Source: Anaerolineales bacterium
GTDB taxonomy: Bacteria; Chloroflexota; Anaerolineae; Anaerolineales; Villigracilaceae
Length of the DNA: 64,000 bases
NCBI GenBank assembly: GCA_020060625.1
Contig: JAGUZU010000081.1
Location: 1-64,000, forward strand
Reading direction: 5' to 3'
Position 1 is the stretch's first letter. Each line of letters starts with the position of its first letter. Below, one piece after another: positions 51,206-59,897 of the stretch. Both the position numbers and the translations under genes were made by a program. The notes under the pieces are model-generated. The model saw only the letters and a program-made list of their open reading frames with translations. It had not been told where the DNA came from and ran no database searches.

Positions 51206-51294
51206 TTGGGAACATCCCCCCTTTAGCGGGATGTATTTTCACAGGATTTCATGTATAAATTAAGAAACCCTCATTCCCATCAAGGAGTCTTTTC

Positions 51295-52494
51295 ATGCCA
51301 GCCGTAACCGCCGAAATCGACATTAAAGCGCCCGTCAAATACGTTTATCGAGCCTTCACCAATTCCACCTCCCTGCGCGAATGGCTGTGCGATGTCGCCA
51401 CCGTCGATCCGCACCCGAATGGGCGCATGTACCTGTGGTGGCACGGCGATTTCTACTCCAGCGGTCATTACCTCGAATTGGAAGAAAACAGAAAAATCGT
51501 CTTCCAATGGTACTCCAGCAATGACCCCGACTCCACCGAAGTGACCGTCACCCTCGCTGAAACGGACGAAGTCACCCGCCTCACACTCGACCACGCCGTA
51601 CCAGACGACGGCTCGTGGATCATGCGCGCGACCGAGTTCCTCGAATATTGGGAGGAAAGCCTGCAAAATCTCAAGTCTGTGCTGGAGACCGGTATGGACC
51701 TGCGAATCGCAAACCGCCCCATGCTCGGCATCCTGCCCGGTGATTTTACGGAAGAACAGGCAAAGGCATTGGGCGTCCCCGTCCACGATGGTCTGCGAAT
51801 AGACGGCGTTGTGGAAGGCATGGGCGCGGAAGCGGCGGGGCTTCAAAAAGACGACGTCATCATCCGTATGGCGGGCAAGCCCATCACGAGGCAGTTCAAC
51901 AGCCTGCTCGATGCCATCAGCGGAAAAAAGGGCGGCGACACGGTGGAAGTCGTTTTCCATCGCGGGAACGAAAAGAAAACCGTCGCCATGAAATTAAGCA
52001 AACGCCCCATGCCGGAAATACCGTTCGACCCAGCCGAACTCGCCAGAAAAGCGCGCGAAAGTTACAAACCCGCCCTCAAGGAAGTGGAGGCATGTTTCGC
52101 AGGAGCCAGCGATAAACAAGCCATGAAGCGTCCCGACCCAGCCGAATGGAGCGCGTTGGAGATTGTCGCGCATCTCATCCACACCGAGCGCTTCAATTCA
52201 TCCTTCCTCGCCAGCCTGATCGACGGTAACGAACTCACCGCCGACGGTTTCGGGAGCAACGTCACGCCGCAAATGGAAGCAACCGTTAAAGCCAACCCGT
52301 CCATCAAACTCATGCTCGATCTGCTTCGCCGCACCGTCGAGGAAGTTCTTTTCTTCACGGAACTCATCCCCGAAGATTTCACCGCAAACAAAGGCAGTTA
52401 CTATCGCTACGCTTTCAACCTGCTCCAGCCAAACCTCCACATTACGGCGCACATCCAGCAGATAAAAGACGTTCTCGCCTCGGCGGGAAAATAA
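51295..52494 (+). CDS. SRPBCC-PDZ-DinB three-domain protein
   Basis: The 399-residue protein seems to join three domains. Residues 1 to about 135 resemble an SRPBCC/AHSA1 lipid-binding barrel (VKYVYRAFTNSTSLREWLCD and WYSSNDPDSTEVTVTL). About 140-235 is a PDZ domain (RPMLGILPGDFTEEQAKALG, DGLRIDGVVEGMGAEAAGLQ, DDVIIRMAGKPI). About 250-395 resembles the DinB four-helix bundle (PDPAEWSALEIVAHLIHTERF). No signal peptide, so it is cytoplasmic. The PDZ part may tie a ligand-binding barrel to a DinB metalloenzyme-like part. The ATG follows CAAGGAG. Confidence 0.78.
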   Translation: MPAVTAEIDIKAPVKYVYRAFTNSTSLREWLCDVATVDPHPNGRMYLWWHGDFYSSGHYLELEENRKIVFQWYSSNDPDSTEVTVTLAETDEVTRLTLDHAVPDDGSWIMRATEFLEYWEESLQNLKSVLETGMDLRIANRPMLGILPGDFTEEQAKALGVPVHDGLRIDGVVEGMGAEAAGLQKDDVIIRMAGKPITRQFNSLLDAISGKKGGDTVEVVFHRGNEKKTVAMKLSKRPMPEIPFDPAELARKARESYKPALKEVEACFAGASDKQAMKRPDPAEWSALEIVAHLIHTERFNSSFLASLIDGNELTADGFGSNVTPQMEATVKANPSIKLMLDLLRRTVEEVLFFTELIPEDFTANKGSYYRYAFNLLQPNLHITAHIQQIKDVLASAGK

Positions 52495-52509
52495 CATCAT
52501 AAGGAAACC

Positions 52510-53778
52510 ATGAAAAATATCCAACAACTTCTCCTGAGTCTTGTGATCGCATCCATGCTCCTCGCATCGTGCGGAGGCGCAGCGGGGCAAGCCGCGCAAT
52601 CCGACGTAAAGCGGGAACGGAACCCGAACGTTCAACAAAGCGGACTTCAAACTCTCGTGGACGGCAACAACTCCTTTGCACTGGACATCTACCAATCGCT
52701 TCACTCTCAAGACGGAAACCTGATCCTATCCCCGTTCAGCATTTCCCTCGCCCTCGCCATGACGTACGCCGGCGCCCGCGGCGAGACCGAATCCCAAATG
52801 GCGCAGACTCTGCGTTTCCCCCCGCAGAATGACCTGCATCCCGCATTCAACGCGCTCGACCTGTCTCTCGAAAACAGCAAAGCCGGCGCCGACAAAGACC
52901 AGGAGCCTCTACGGCTCAACATCGCCAACGCCGTCTGGGCAGAGCAAACCTTTACCTTCCTACAGGAATTTCTCGATACCATTGCCCTGAATTACGGCGC
53001 GGGCGTTCACCTCTCGGATTTCATCAACAACGCCGAACCCACCCGCAGGGAGATCAACAACTGGGTCAGCGATCAGACAGAGAAGAAGATCAAAGACCTC
53101 CTGCCCGAAAATTCCATCAACAGCGACACGCGCCTCGTGCTGGTCAACGCGATCTATTTCAAGGCAGACTGGCTCGACCAATTCGATGCGAATAACACGC
53201 GTGACGCGCCTTTCACCTTGCTGAATGGCACGCAGGTCAATGTTCCCATGATGGGACAAAACATGTTTATCCCGTATTTCAGCGGGAACGGTTATCAGGC
53301 TGTGGAACTGCCCTATGCGGGCAACACCGCCGCCATGGACATCATCGTCCCCGATGAAGGCAGATTTGCAGAGATCGAATCCGCACTGACGATGAACCTG
53401 TTCTCCGAAATTCTCGCTGGAATGAACCAGACTTCGGTCATTCTCCGGCTTCCCAAATTCGAATTCGAGAGTTCGTTCTCGCTTGCGGATACGCTGCCCA
53501 ATATGGGCATGCCTGCCGCCTTCGACCGGAACACCGCCGATTTCTCAGGCATGACCGGGGACAAGGACTTGTTCATCTCGGATGTAGTCCACAAGGCGTT
53601 CGTGGCGGTGGATGAAGAAGGCACGGAAGCCGCCGCCGCGACTGCCGTCATCATGGAAGCCACCGGGGCGCTCATGTCTGATGTAACGCTGGTCATTGAC
53701 CGCCCCTTCATTTTCCTCATCCGTGATCTGCAAAGCGGACAGATATTGTTCATCGGGCGGGTGTTGAACCCGCAATGA
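52510..53778 (+). CDS. Serpin-family lipoprotein (protease inhibitor)
   Basis: A 422-residue lipoprotein with a signal ending LLASC (Cys about 21). The serpin fold covers about 50-422: NLILSPFSISLALAMTYAGA, LVLVNAIYFKADWLDQF and the C-terminal DRPFIFLIRDLQSGQILFIGRV. The hinge of the reactive loop reads EEGTEAAAATAV, the small-residue pattern of inhibitory serpins. The likely P1 site is near the EATGAL stretch that follows, suggesting an elastase- or subtilisin-like target, but the exact P1 is inferred. It should protect the cell surface from proteases. It starts 15 bases after the previous gene, and a terminator follows. Confidence 0.92.
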   Translation: MKNIQQLLLSLVIASMLLASCGGAAGQAAQSDVKRERNPNVQQSGLQTLVDGNNSFALDIYQSLHSQDGNLILSPFSISLALAMTYAGARGETESQMAQTLRFPPQNDLHPAFNALDLSLENSKAGADKDQEPLRLNIANAVWAEQTFTFLQEFLDTIALNYGAGVHLSDFINNAEPTRREINNWVSDQTEKKIKDLLPENSINSDTRLVLVNAIYFKADWLDQFDANNTRDAPFTLLNGTQVNVPMMGQNMFIPYFSGNGYQAVELPYAGNTAAMDIIVPDEGRFAEIESALTMNLFSEILAGMNQTSVILRLPKFEFESSFSLADTLPNMGMPAAFDRNTADFSGMTGDKDLFISDVVHKAFVAVDEEGTEAAAATAVIMEATGALMSDVTLVIDRPFIFLIRDLQSGQILFIGRVLNPQ

Positions 53779-53787
53779 AAAGATAAG

Positions 53788-53816
53788 AAAAACGCCCGAA
53801 TAATTCGGGCGTTTTT
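53788..53816. terminator. Bidirectional terminator between the serpin and nucleosidase genes
   Basis: AAACGCCCGAAT and ATTCGGGCGTTT form a 12-bp stem around a single A (extended by A/T pairs); T5 on the right, A5 on the left. Confidence 0.9.
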
Positions 53817-53817
53817 C

Positions 53818-54489
53818 TTATCGCTTTACAGAATTCAACCAATCGGGCAATTGCTCGAACAATTTGCGCATGATTTCCTTTGTGCGTTCCTCGAATAAAG
53901 AGAAATTATCGTAGGCTTCGCCCGCATGTTCATTGACCATGTCGCTGACGCCGCGCAGGATGAGCAGGCGCGCCTTGTTTTTGTTCGCCACCCACGCCAG
54001 CGCGCCGGATTCCCAATCGCCGGCGATGGCGCCCTGGGATTTGAGGTAGGGAATCTTATCGGGCGGCAGGTCGCTGTCGGCAGAGGCGATGAGTCCGCGG
54101 CGGACGGGACAAGGCAGGGGGTCTGGCAGCCAGCCCAAGTCGAGGGAGGAAGCGTAGTATTCCACGATGTTGAGATCGCCCATTAATTCGACAATATCAT
54201 ATACGAAGGTCTTCTCCACGAGGACAACGTCACCCTGCTCGACCAGCCCTTCGAATCCGCCGCAGGTTCCGAGGTTGACGACAAGGTCGGGGTGGTCGTG
54301 GTCGATGACGTATTGCATCATACCTGCGGAGGAGATCTTGCCCCAACCGCTGTGATAGAGCTTCAACTTATATCCGCCAATCTGAAGGATGGCGGACTCG
54401 CCGTAAGGGGATTGGGTAATTTCAAGAGGAAAAATTTCCTTGACGGCGTTCCATTCGGCGATGGCGGAGACGAGGACGATATATTTCAT
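53818..54489 (-). CDS. Purine nucleoside phosphorylase-type / MTA-SAH nucleosidase-like protein
   Basis: The 223-residue protein has the PNP/UDP phosphorylase fold: MKYIVLVSAIAEWNAVKEIF at the start, VVNLGTCGGFEGLVEQGDVVLVE (about 93-115), AIAGDWESGALAWVA with the substrate Glu (about 160) and LRGVSDMVNEH with the catalytic Asp (about 185). It most likely cleaves a purine nucleoside such as methylthioadenosine, SAH or futalosine. It overlaps pncC by 4 bases (ATGA), so the two are co-translated. Confidence 0.84.
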   Translation of the reverse strand: MKYIVLVSAIAEWNAVKEIFPLEITQSPYGESAILQIGGYKLKLYHSGWGKISSAGMMQYVIDHDHPDLVVNLGTCGGFEGLVEQGDVVLVEKTFVYDIVELMGDLNIVEYYASSLDLGWLPDPLPCPVRRGLIASADSDLPPDKIPYLKSQGAIAGDWESGALAWVANKNKARLLILRGVSDMVNEHAGEAYDNFSLFEERTKEIMRKLFEQLPDWLNSVKR

Positions 54490-54971
54490 GTGAGTTTTCC
54501 TTCAAGGTAATCGAGGATGATCTGCAATGCGGCGTCGCTTGAAAGTTGTTTGTTTCGCCTGCGGTCGCCATCCCATACGAATTGACGCGCCCATTCGCCT
54601 TCGGGAGCGATCAACGCGACCCACGTAGCGCCGACGGGTTTCTCAGGCGTTCCCCCGCCAGGACCGGCGATCCCGCTGACGCTGATGGCAATATCCGTTT
54701 GCAATGCCTTGCGCGCGCCGCGCGCCATTTCGAAGACTGTTTCTTTGGAGACTGCGCCTTTTGTGTTCAGTGTGTTCCACGAAACGCCCAACAGGGCGGC
54801 TTTGGCTTCATACGAATAGGCAACGACCCCGCCTGCAAAATAGACGGAAGAGCCGGGGATATCGGTAATGCGATCCGAGATGAGTCCGCCTGTGCAGGAT
54901 TCGGCGGTGGCGAGGGTCAGGCGGCGCTCGGATAACAGGCTGCCTATGCGCAGTTCAAGAGAGGGTGTCAT
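54486..54971 (-). CDS. pncC: Nicotinamide-nucleotide amidase, stand-alone CinA C-terminal domain
   Basis: The 161-residue protein is a complete PncC: LTLATAESCTGGLISDRITDIPGSS with the catalytic Ser-Cys region (about 20-42), GGVVAYSYEAKAALLGV, KGAVSKETVFEMARGA and ISVSGIAGPGGGTPEKPVG. It deamidates NMN to nicotinate mononucleotide, recycling pyridine nucleotides. In the window the larger CinA at 26636 has lost this catalytic segment, so this gene is probably the working amidase. It leads a two-gene operon with the nucleosidase. Confidence 0.94.
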   Translation of the reverse strand: MTPSLELRIGSLLSERRLTLATAESCTGGLISDRITDIPGSSVYFAGGVVAYSYEAKAALLGVSWNTLNTKGAVSKETVFEMARGARKALQTDIAISVSGIAGPGGGTPEKPVGATWVALIAPEGEWARQFVWDGDRRRNKQLSSDAALQIILDYLEGKLT

Positions 54972-55043
54972 TGTTCTCCAAATTTATGGTGATAGTCATC
55001 CGGTCATCGCGGATGGCTCCCGCTATTTTATCTCGAAATTCGG

Positions 55044-55049
55044 TATAAT
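55044..55049 (+). promoter_or_regulatory. Probable -10 box of the Ser/Thr kinase gene
   Basis: TATAAT with 6 bases to the ATG at 55056, again implying a leaderless mRNA. Confidence 0.6.
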
Positions 55050-55055
55050 CCGCCC

Positions 55056-57071
55056 ATGTCAGCGTGGAGTGGAAGAGTCATCGGCAGCGTCAGAATCGGG
55101 GACATGATCGCGCGCGGCGGCATGGCGGAAGTCTATTACGGCGAACATGCCTCTTTGAACCGCAAGGTGGCGGTCAAACTCATGCGCGACCACGTGGACG
55201 AAGACCCCGAAATCCGCTCGCGGTTCGAGCGGGAAGCGCGGGTCGTCGCCAGCCTGCAACACCCCAACATCATCCAAATCTTCGATTATCAACTGGTGGA
55301 CGGATGTCCGTGCATTGTAATGGAATTGGTGGACGGCGCTTCACTGGGAAGTTACCTGAAGGCTCTCCACAAAGAGGGGCAAAAAATTCCATTCGATAGG
55401 ATCGCCCGCATCCTTACCGCCGTTGCCTCGGCGGTGGATTACGCTCACAGCAAAAACATCGTCCATCGAGACATTAAACCCGGCAACGTGTTACTGCGCT
55501 CGAAACGCGGAGAGGTCACTCTCGGCGAGACTTTGCCGGAGGATGTGGAACCCGTTCTCACCGACTTTGGGCTGGTTCGCCTCCTCGATTCATCCGTCCA
55601 CACCTCAACCGGGACCGTCTCCGGGACGCCCGCCTACATGAGCCCCGAACAGGCTCGGGGCGATAAAGTAAGCCGCAAAACAGACATCTACTCCCTCGGC
55701 GTGATGCTGTATGAAATGCTGGCGGGTTCGGTCCCGTTCGACGCGGAATCCTCCTTCGGCGTGCTGATGAAGCACTTGAACGACCCGCCTCCCCCCATCC
55801 CCGGCATTTCATCGGAACTGCAAGCCGTGATCAATTGCGCGCTTGCCAAAGACCCGGATCATCGTTACAACACCGCCGGAGAATTTGCGGATGAATTCAT
55901 CGCTGTCTTCAACGGGCAGACCATCTCCCTCAATACAATGGAACTCACGAAGATCGCAAAACAATCCGCTGCAAAAAAACAGCCTCGTCCGTGGCAGACG
56001 GTTTTTGCGGGAGTTGGGATACTTGCGATCATCGGGCTGGCGTTCCTGGCATTTCGCCCCCCGTCGTTACCTCCGGTCAATAACGATCAGGCTGTCGGGC
56101 GCATCTCATATCTCGACTTCAACGCAATCATGGACAAGGCATCCGTCACTCTCAACGGACTGCCCGAACCGGAGGCAGGGACGCATTACGAGGCATGGTT
56201 CCTCGCCCAGGGCGGCGAAATCCGACGCAGCATTGGCGCGATTCAAATGGACGGCGCCAACCAGGGACAGTTAACATTTACAGACCCCGGGCATGGGAAC
56301 ATTCTGGCAGCGTTTGACCAGCTTGAAGTCACGATTGAAGCGGACGACGACCCCGCGCCAAACGAATCCTCCGGCGATGTCATCGCCTCTTCGGTCTTTC
56401 CGCCTCTGGCGTTGATCCATGTGCGTCATGTGCTCGTCTCTTTCCACGGCGCGCCGGAGGGGAACGCCCTCATTCAAGGTCTATGGTATGCCGCCGACGG
56501 CATCGATGATTCCGTCATTGAATTGGAGCAGGCGTTCAACGAAAACGACGAGGCGCTTTTCCGCAGGGCGAACGAGGAAATCATCAACCAGCTCGTCGGG
56601 AGCAAGGCGGGCGATCTTTACCGCGATTGGAACAATGACGGGAAAATCGGCGACCCGGGCGATGGCTTTGGTCTGCTCGAAAACGGTGATGGGTTGGGAT
56701 ACATCCCCGCCACGATCAGCCATGCCACCTTTGCCGCCGACGCCGTGGATGCAACCGAAAATATAAAACTCCACAGCGCTCATGTTGTGAACTCCATCGG
56801 GAACATGAATGTTTGGTCGAAAAGGCTGCTCGCACTGGCGTTGCAATTGCAGGAAATGCCGTTCGGGTCGGACATGGAGCCGCTGATTATCGAAATGCGG
56901 GTACTTTCGGAACAGGTCCTTTTCGGCGTGGACGCCGACGGCAACGAACTGATCGAACCCATTCCGGGCGAAGGTGGGGGCGATACGGCGTACGAACATG
57001 CCTATTACATGGCGGACATGCCCCTGCTCTTCGGAGCAGACCGGATTCCGCCGCCGGCGCGGAATCCATAA
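55056..57071 (+). CDS. Receptor-like Ser/Thr protein kinase with RskA-like external domain
   Basis: A 671-residue Hanks-type kinase. The N-terminal kinase domain (about 8-285) has the Gly loop IARGGMAEVYYGE, Lys in VAVKLM, the catalytic loop VHRDIKPGNVLL, and DFG in LTDFGLVRLL. A single membrane span (about 312-330) follows. The external part starts with a domain like the C terminus of anti-sigma-K factor RskA (about 345-450: LNGLPEPEAGTHYEAWFLAQ). The remaining 220 residues are helical with an unknown fold and a DWNNDGKIGDPGDG calcium-binding-like loop. It would transmit an external signal to kinase activity. No cognate phosphatase is encoded in the window. Confidence 0.88.
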   Translation: MSAWSGRVIGSVRIGDMIARGGMAEVYYGEHASLNRKVAVKLMRDHVDEDPEIRSRFEREARVVASLQHPNIIQIFDYQLVDGCPCIVMELVDGASLGSYLKALHKEGQKIPFDRIARILTAVASAVDYAHSKNIVHRDIKPGNVLLRSKRGEVTLGETLPEDVEPVLTDFGLVRLLDSSVHTSTGTVSGTPAYMSPEQARGDKVSRKTDIYSLGVMLYEMLAGSVPFDAESSFGVLMKHLNDPPPPIPGISSELQAVINCALAKDPDHRYNTAGEFADEFIAVFNGQTISLNTMELTKIAKQSAAKKQPRPWQTVFAGVGILAIIGLAFLAFRPPSLPPVNNDQAVGRISYLDFNAIMDKASVTLNGLPEPEAGTHYEAWFLAQGGEIRRSIGAIQMDGANQGQLTFTDPGHGNILAAFDQLEVTIEADDDPAPNESSGDVIASSVFPPLALIHVRHVLVSFHGAPEGNALIQGLWYAADGIDDSVIELEQAFNENDEALFRRANEEIINQLVGSKAGDLYRDWNNDGKIGDPGDGFGLLENGDGLGYIPATISHATFAADAVDATENIKLHSAHVVNSIGNMNVWSKRLLALALQLQEMPFGSDMEPLIIEMRVLSEQVLFGVDADGNELIEPIPGEGGGDTAYEHAYYMADMPLLFGADRIPPPARNP

Positions 57072-57073
57072 AA

Positions 57074-57100
57074 AAGACCTCCCGGTTTGGGAGGTCTTCT
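57074..57100. terminator. Bidirectional terminator between the kinase and Yip1 genes
   Basis: AAGACCTCCC and GGGAGGTCTT form a 10-bp stem with a 5-base loop; A-rich on the left and TCTTCC on the right, between convergent genes. Confidence 0.8.
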
Positions 57101-57117
57101 TCCGTTTTATAGTCCCC

Positions 57118-57852
57118 TTAAGGGGCAAACTGCATGCCCTGAAACACATCGCCAATAACGGGTCCCAGCAGCATGGAAAGCCCAAACACGATGCAGCAGC
57201 AGAAGAGCAATATCACCAGCCAGGGGATAAAGATGGACCCAATCGCTTGTCCCCAGCCAAAGCGGTTTACACCCTTGACCGCCATCACCTGTAAAACAAG
57301 CGCGTAAATACCCACGCCGAACGAGATTAAGCCGGTGCAAAGCCCTACATAGGGGATCGCATTAAACAGGGTTAGAACAGCGGAGATAAGCGTAAACGGA
57401 ACGCTGATCGCCGCAAACGCATACGTCATTTTGTCGAACGTGCCGCTCCCTCCGAACAATTTGGCAACCCACTGAATGACTGCGACAAAAAGGGCGAAAA
57501 ACAAAACGGCAATTACGCCTGCTATGGGCGAAAAGCAAATCCCGATAAGCGCCGAGCCGACAGAGCCGGTTCCCACGCTTTGGGTGTATTCCTCCAAACC
57601 GGGGATGGGGAGTTGAGGCGTGGTCCCGGTTGCCGCATAAATGGCTTGCAATATGGATTGAAAAACCGACGCAATCGTCCCTGCAATAAAGACCCAAATA
57701 AAGGCGGTCTTCGACGTTGCGTTGGGGCTTTCAGTCAGGTCGATGAAGGTTTGTTCATTCGGCTTTGTAAGGGCAGTCACCCAAACCTGAAACCACCCTG
57801 CCGGACCGGGCTTGGATTCCATGATCGGATCGTTCGAGGGCATTTGTTCCAT
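57118..57852 (-). CDS. Yip1-domain integral membrane protein
   Basis: The 244-residue protein has a polar N terminus (to about 45) and five membrane segments (about 50-70, 103-132, 148-172, 174-195 and 212-238). The arrangement and the QWVAKLFGGSGTFDKMTYAFA stretch are of the Yip1 type. Bacterial Yip1 proteins are of unknown function. A strong Shine-Dalgarno (AAGGAG) precedes the ATG. It is convergent with the kinase gene. Confidence 0.78.
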   Translation of the reverse strand: MEQMPSNDPIMESKPGPAGWFQVWVTALTKPNEQTFIDLTESPNATSKTAFIWVFIAGTIASVFQSILQAIYAATGTTPQLPIPGLEEYTQSVGTGSVGSALIGICFSPIAGVIAVLFFALFVAVIQWVAKLFGGSGTFDKMTYAFAAISVPFTLISAVLTLFNAIPYVGLCTGLISFGVGIYALVLQVMAVKGVNRFGWGQAIGSIFIPWLVILLFCCCIVFGLSMLLGPVIGDVFQGMQFAP

Positions 57853-57921
57853 TTCGCATTCTCCTTTTTAAAAATGGTTTGATACCATTGTACAACACCA
57901 AACACAAAAGTCCAACGGCTG

Positions 57922-59274
57922 CTATTTATTCGCAACCTTATCTGTAATCGTCAGCGCCTTATCCAGCACGTCCATCCCTTCCCGCAACTGCTCCTCCGTG
58001 ATAATCAGCGGCGGGACGATCAACACCGTATGCCAGTGGGTGTAGAGAAACAGCCCGTTATCCAGGCAATACGTCCGCAAGGCAGCCATCTCCGGCGATG
58101 ACCCATTCCACGGAGCCATTGGCTCTTTCGTCTTTCTATCTTTGACCAATTCGATGATGCCGAACAAACCGATACTGCGGACTTCCCCAACCGATGGATG
58201 CGACTCGCCCAAATCCGTCAACATACGCCTCAAGACTCCGCCCATGCCTGCCGCGTGTTCGACGACTTGATCCTCCCTCATGGCTTGGATGTTCGCCACT
58301 GCCGCCGCCAGCGAAATGGGATGCGAAGTGTACGTCAGCCCGCTCTCGAAGACCTGTTCATCGAACGCCGCTGCGATCTCCGGTTTCATTGCCACCGCTC
58401 CCAACGGCGCATACGCGGAGGTGAGTCCCTTCGCCATCGTCATAATGTCAGGGACGACGCCCCAATGCTCGATGGCGAACCACTTCCCTGTGCGTCCGAA
58501 TCCGCTCATTACTTCGTCGGCGATCATCACGATGCCGTATTTATCGCACAAAGCGCGGACGCCCTGCATGTATCCGTTCGGGGGGATGATAATGCCGTTC
58601 GTCCCTGTAACAGATTCCATTAAGATGGCGGCGATGGATTCAGACCCTTCATACAGGATGATTTCCTCCAAATGGTTGATGTAATCCCGCGCAAATTCCT
58701 CTTCCGAAATATTCGGATTCGCGCGATGAAATGTCGAACGATAACGATACGGATCGAGGAAATGCACCACTCCCGGCATGAGATTCGGTTCCCACGCCAC
58801 GCGGCGCGGATCGCCCGTCGCCGCCATCGCGCCCGCCGTCGCGCCGTGGTACGAGCGATAGCGCGTGAGGATTTTATGCCGCCTGGTGTAACCTCGCGCC
58901 AGTTTGATGGCATTCTCGTTCGCGTCCGCGCCGCCGAGCGTAAACAGGACCTTGCCCAACGCTTTCTGCGGTGTGACGTTTGTCACTTCCCTGCCCGCCA
59001 ATGCGCGGATTTTCGTCGTCATGCCCGGCGCGGCGTAGGGAAGTTCCGCCGCCTGATCCTGCATGGCTTTGATGATGCGCTCGTCGCCATGACCGATATT
59101 GACGCACATCGTCATCGAGTTGAAATCGAGATAACGCTTGTCTTCCACATCCCAGAAATACACGCCCTTGGCGCGTTTCACCGCGATGGGATTGACCCTG
59201 GCTTGCGCAGACCATGTCCAGAAGATGTGTTCTTTCGAGAGAGGGAGAATTTCATTGTTGGGGAGGTCGAACAT
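57922..59274 (-). CDS. Class III (omega) aminotransferase
   Basis: A 450-residue PLP enzyme. HIFWTWSAQARVNPIAVKRA at the N terminus is the taurine- or beta-alanine-type start. The substrate region is GGADANENAIKLAR, the cofactor Asp is in VMIADEVMSGFGRTGKWF and the Schiff-base Lys in MTMAKGLTSAYAPLGAV. Best guess is an amine:pyruvate transaminase, such as taurine:pyruvate or beta-alanine:pyruvate, but specificity is undetermined. AAGGAAC is a weak Shine-Dalgarno. It stands alone on its strand. Confidence 0.9.
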   Translation of the reverse strand: MFDLPNNEILPLSKEHIFWTWSAQARVNPIAVKRAKGVYFWDVEDKRYLDFNSMTMCVNIGHGDERIIKAMQDQAAELPYAAPGMTTKIRALAGREVTNVTPQKALGKVLFTLGGADANENAIKLARGYTRRHKILTRYRSYHGATAGAMAATGDPRRVAWEPNLMPGVVHFLDPYRYRSTFHRANPNISEEEFARDYINHLEEIILYEGSESIAAILMESVTGTNGIIIPPNGYMQGVRALCDKYGIVMIADEVMSGFGRTGKWFAIEHWGVVPDIMTMAKGLTSAYAPLGAVAMKPEIAAAFDEQVFESGLTYTSHPISLAAAVANIQAMREDQVVEHAAGMGGVLRRMLTDLGESHPSVGEVRSIGLFGIIELVKDRKTKEPMAPWNGSSPEMAALRTYCLDNGLFLYTHWHTVLIVPPLIITEEQLREGMDVLDKALTITDKVANK

Positions 59275-59305
59275 GGGAGTTCCTTTTGAGATGTAAAATT
59301 TTGAA

Positions 59306-59334
59306 TTTACGATTTGTTATTGACAAATTATAAT
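59306..59334 (+). promoter_or_regulatory. Probable promoter of the P-loop kinase gene
   Basis: TTTACG, a 17-base spacer and TATAAT; 11 bases from the -10 to the ATG at 59346. Confidence 0.6.
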
Positions 59335-59345
59335 CCCCCCTCGCT

Positions 59346-59897
59346 ATGAACACATTTCCATACAAACGCATTGTCGTGATCGGCACGACATCCTCGGGTA
59401 AATCCACCCTGGCGAGGGCGCTTGCGGATAAAATCCACGCCCGCTTCATCGAACTGGACGCCCTGCATTGGGAACCAAATTGGGTGGAAGCGCCGCTCAC
59501 AGTGTTCCGTGAACGCGTCGAAACGGCAACCAGTTCCGAGGTCTGGGTTGTGGCGGGGAATTATCACGTCGTACGCGATATTGTCTGGCGGAAGGCGCAG
59601 GCAGTCGTCTGGCTGGATTATCCATTCCACGTCGTCTTCTGGCGTTTGCTCACCCGCACGTTCCGCCGGGCAGTGACAAAGGAAAAATTATTTTCAGGCA
59701 ACGTGGAAAGTTTTTGGACGCACCTGAAATTATGGTCGGATGAATCGCTCTTTCATTGGCTCTTCAAAACCTACTGGCGCAGAAAGCGCGAAACGCCAAT
59801 GCTGCTTTCAATACCGGAACATCGGCATCTTGCGGCGGTTCACTTAAAACATCCCAATGAAGCGGAGGAATGGCTGGCGGGTGTTACTGCTTTTTGA
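59346..59897 (+). CDS. P-loop nucleotide kinase-like protein (FlaR/adenylate kinase-related)
   Basis: The 183-residue protein opens with Walker A IVVIGTTSSGKSTLARALA (about 9-27), and LDALHWEPNW follows as in FlaR-type adenylate kinase-like proteins. Later AGNYHVVRDIVWRKAQAVVWLDYP contains the Walker B-like strand. It should bind ATP and phosphorylate a small substrate, but the substrate is unknown. Its 3' end overlaps the convergent gene by 14 bases. No Shine-Dalgarno is visible. Confidence 0.8.
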   Translation: MNTFPYKRIVVIGTTSSGKSTLARALADKIHARFIELDALHWEPNWVEAPLTVFRERVETATSSEVWVVAGNYHVVRDIVWRKAQAVVWLDYPFHVVFWRLLTRTFRRAVTKEKLFSGNVESFWTHLKLWSDESLFHWLFKTYWRRKRETPMLLSIPEHRHLAAVHLKHPNEAEEWLAGVTAF

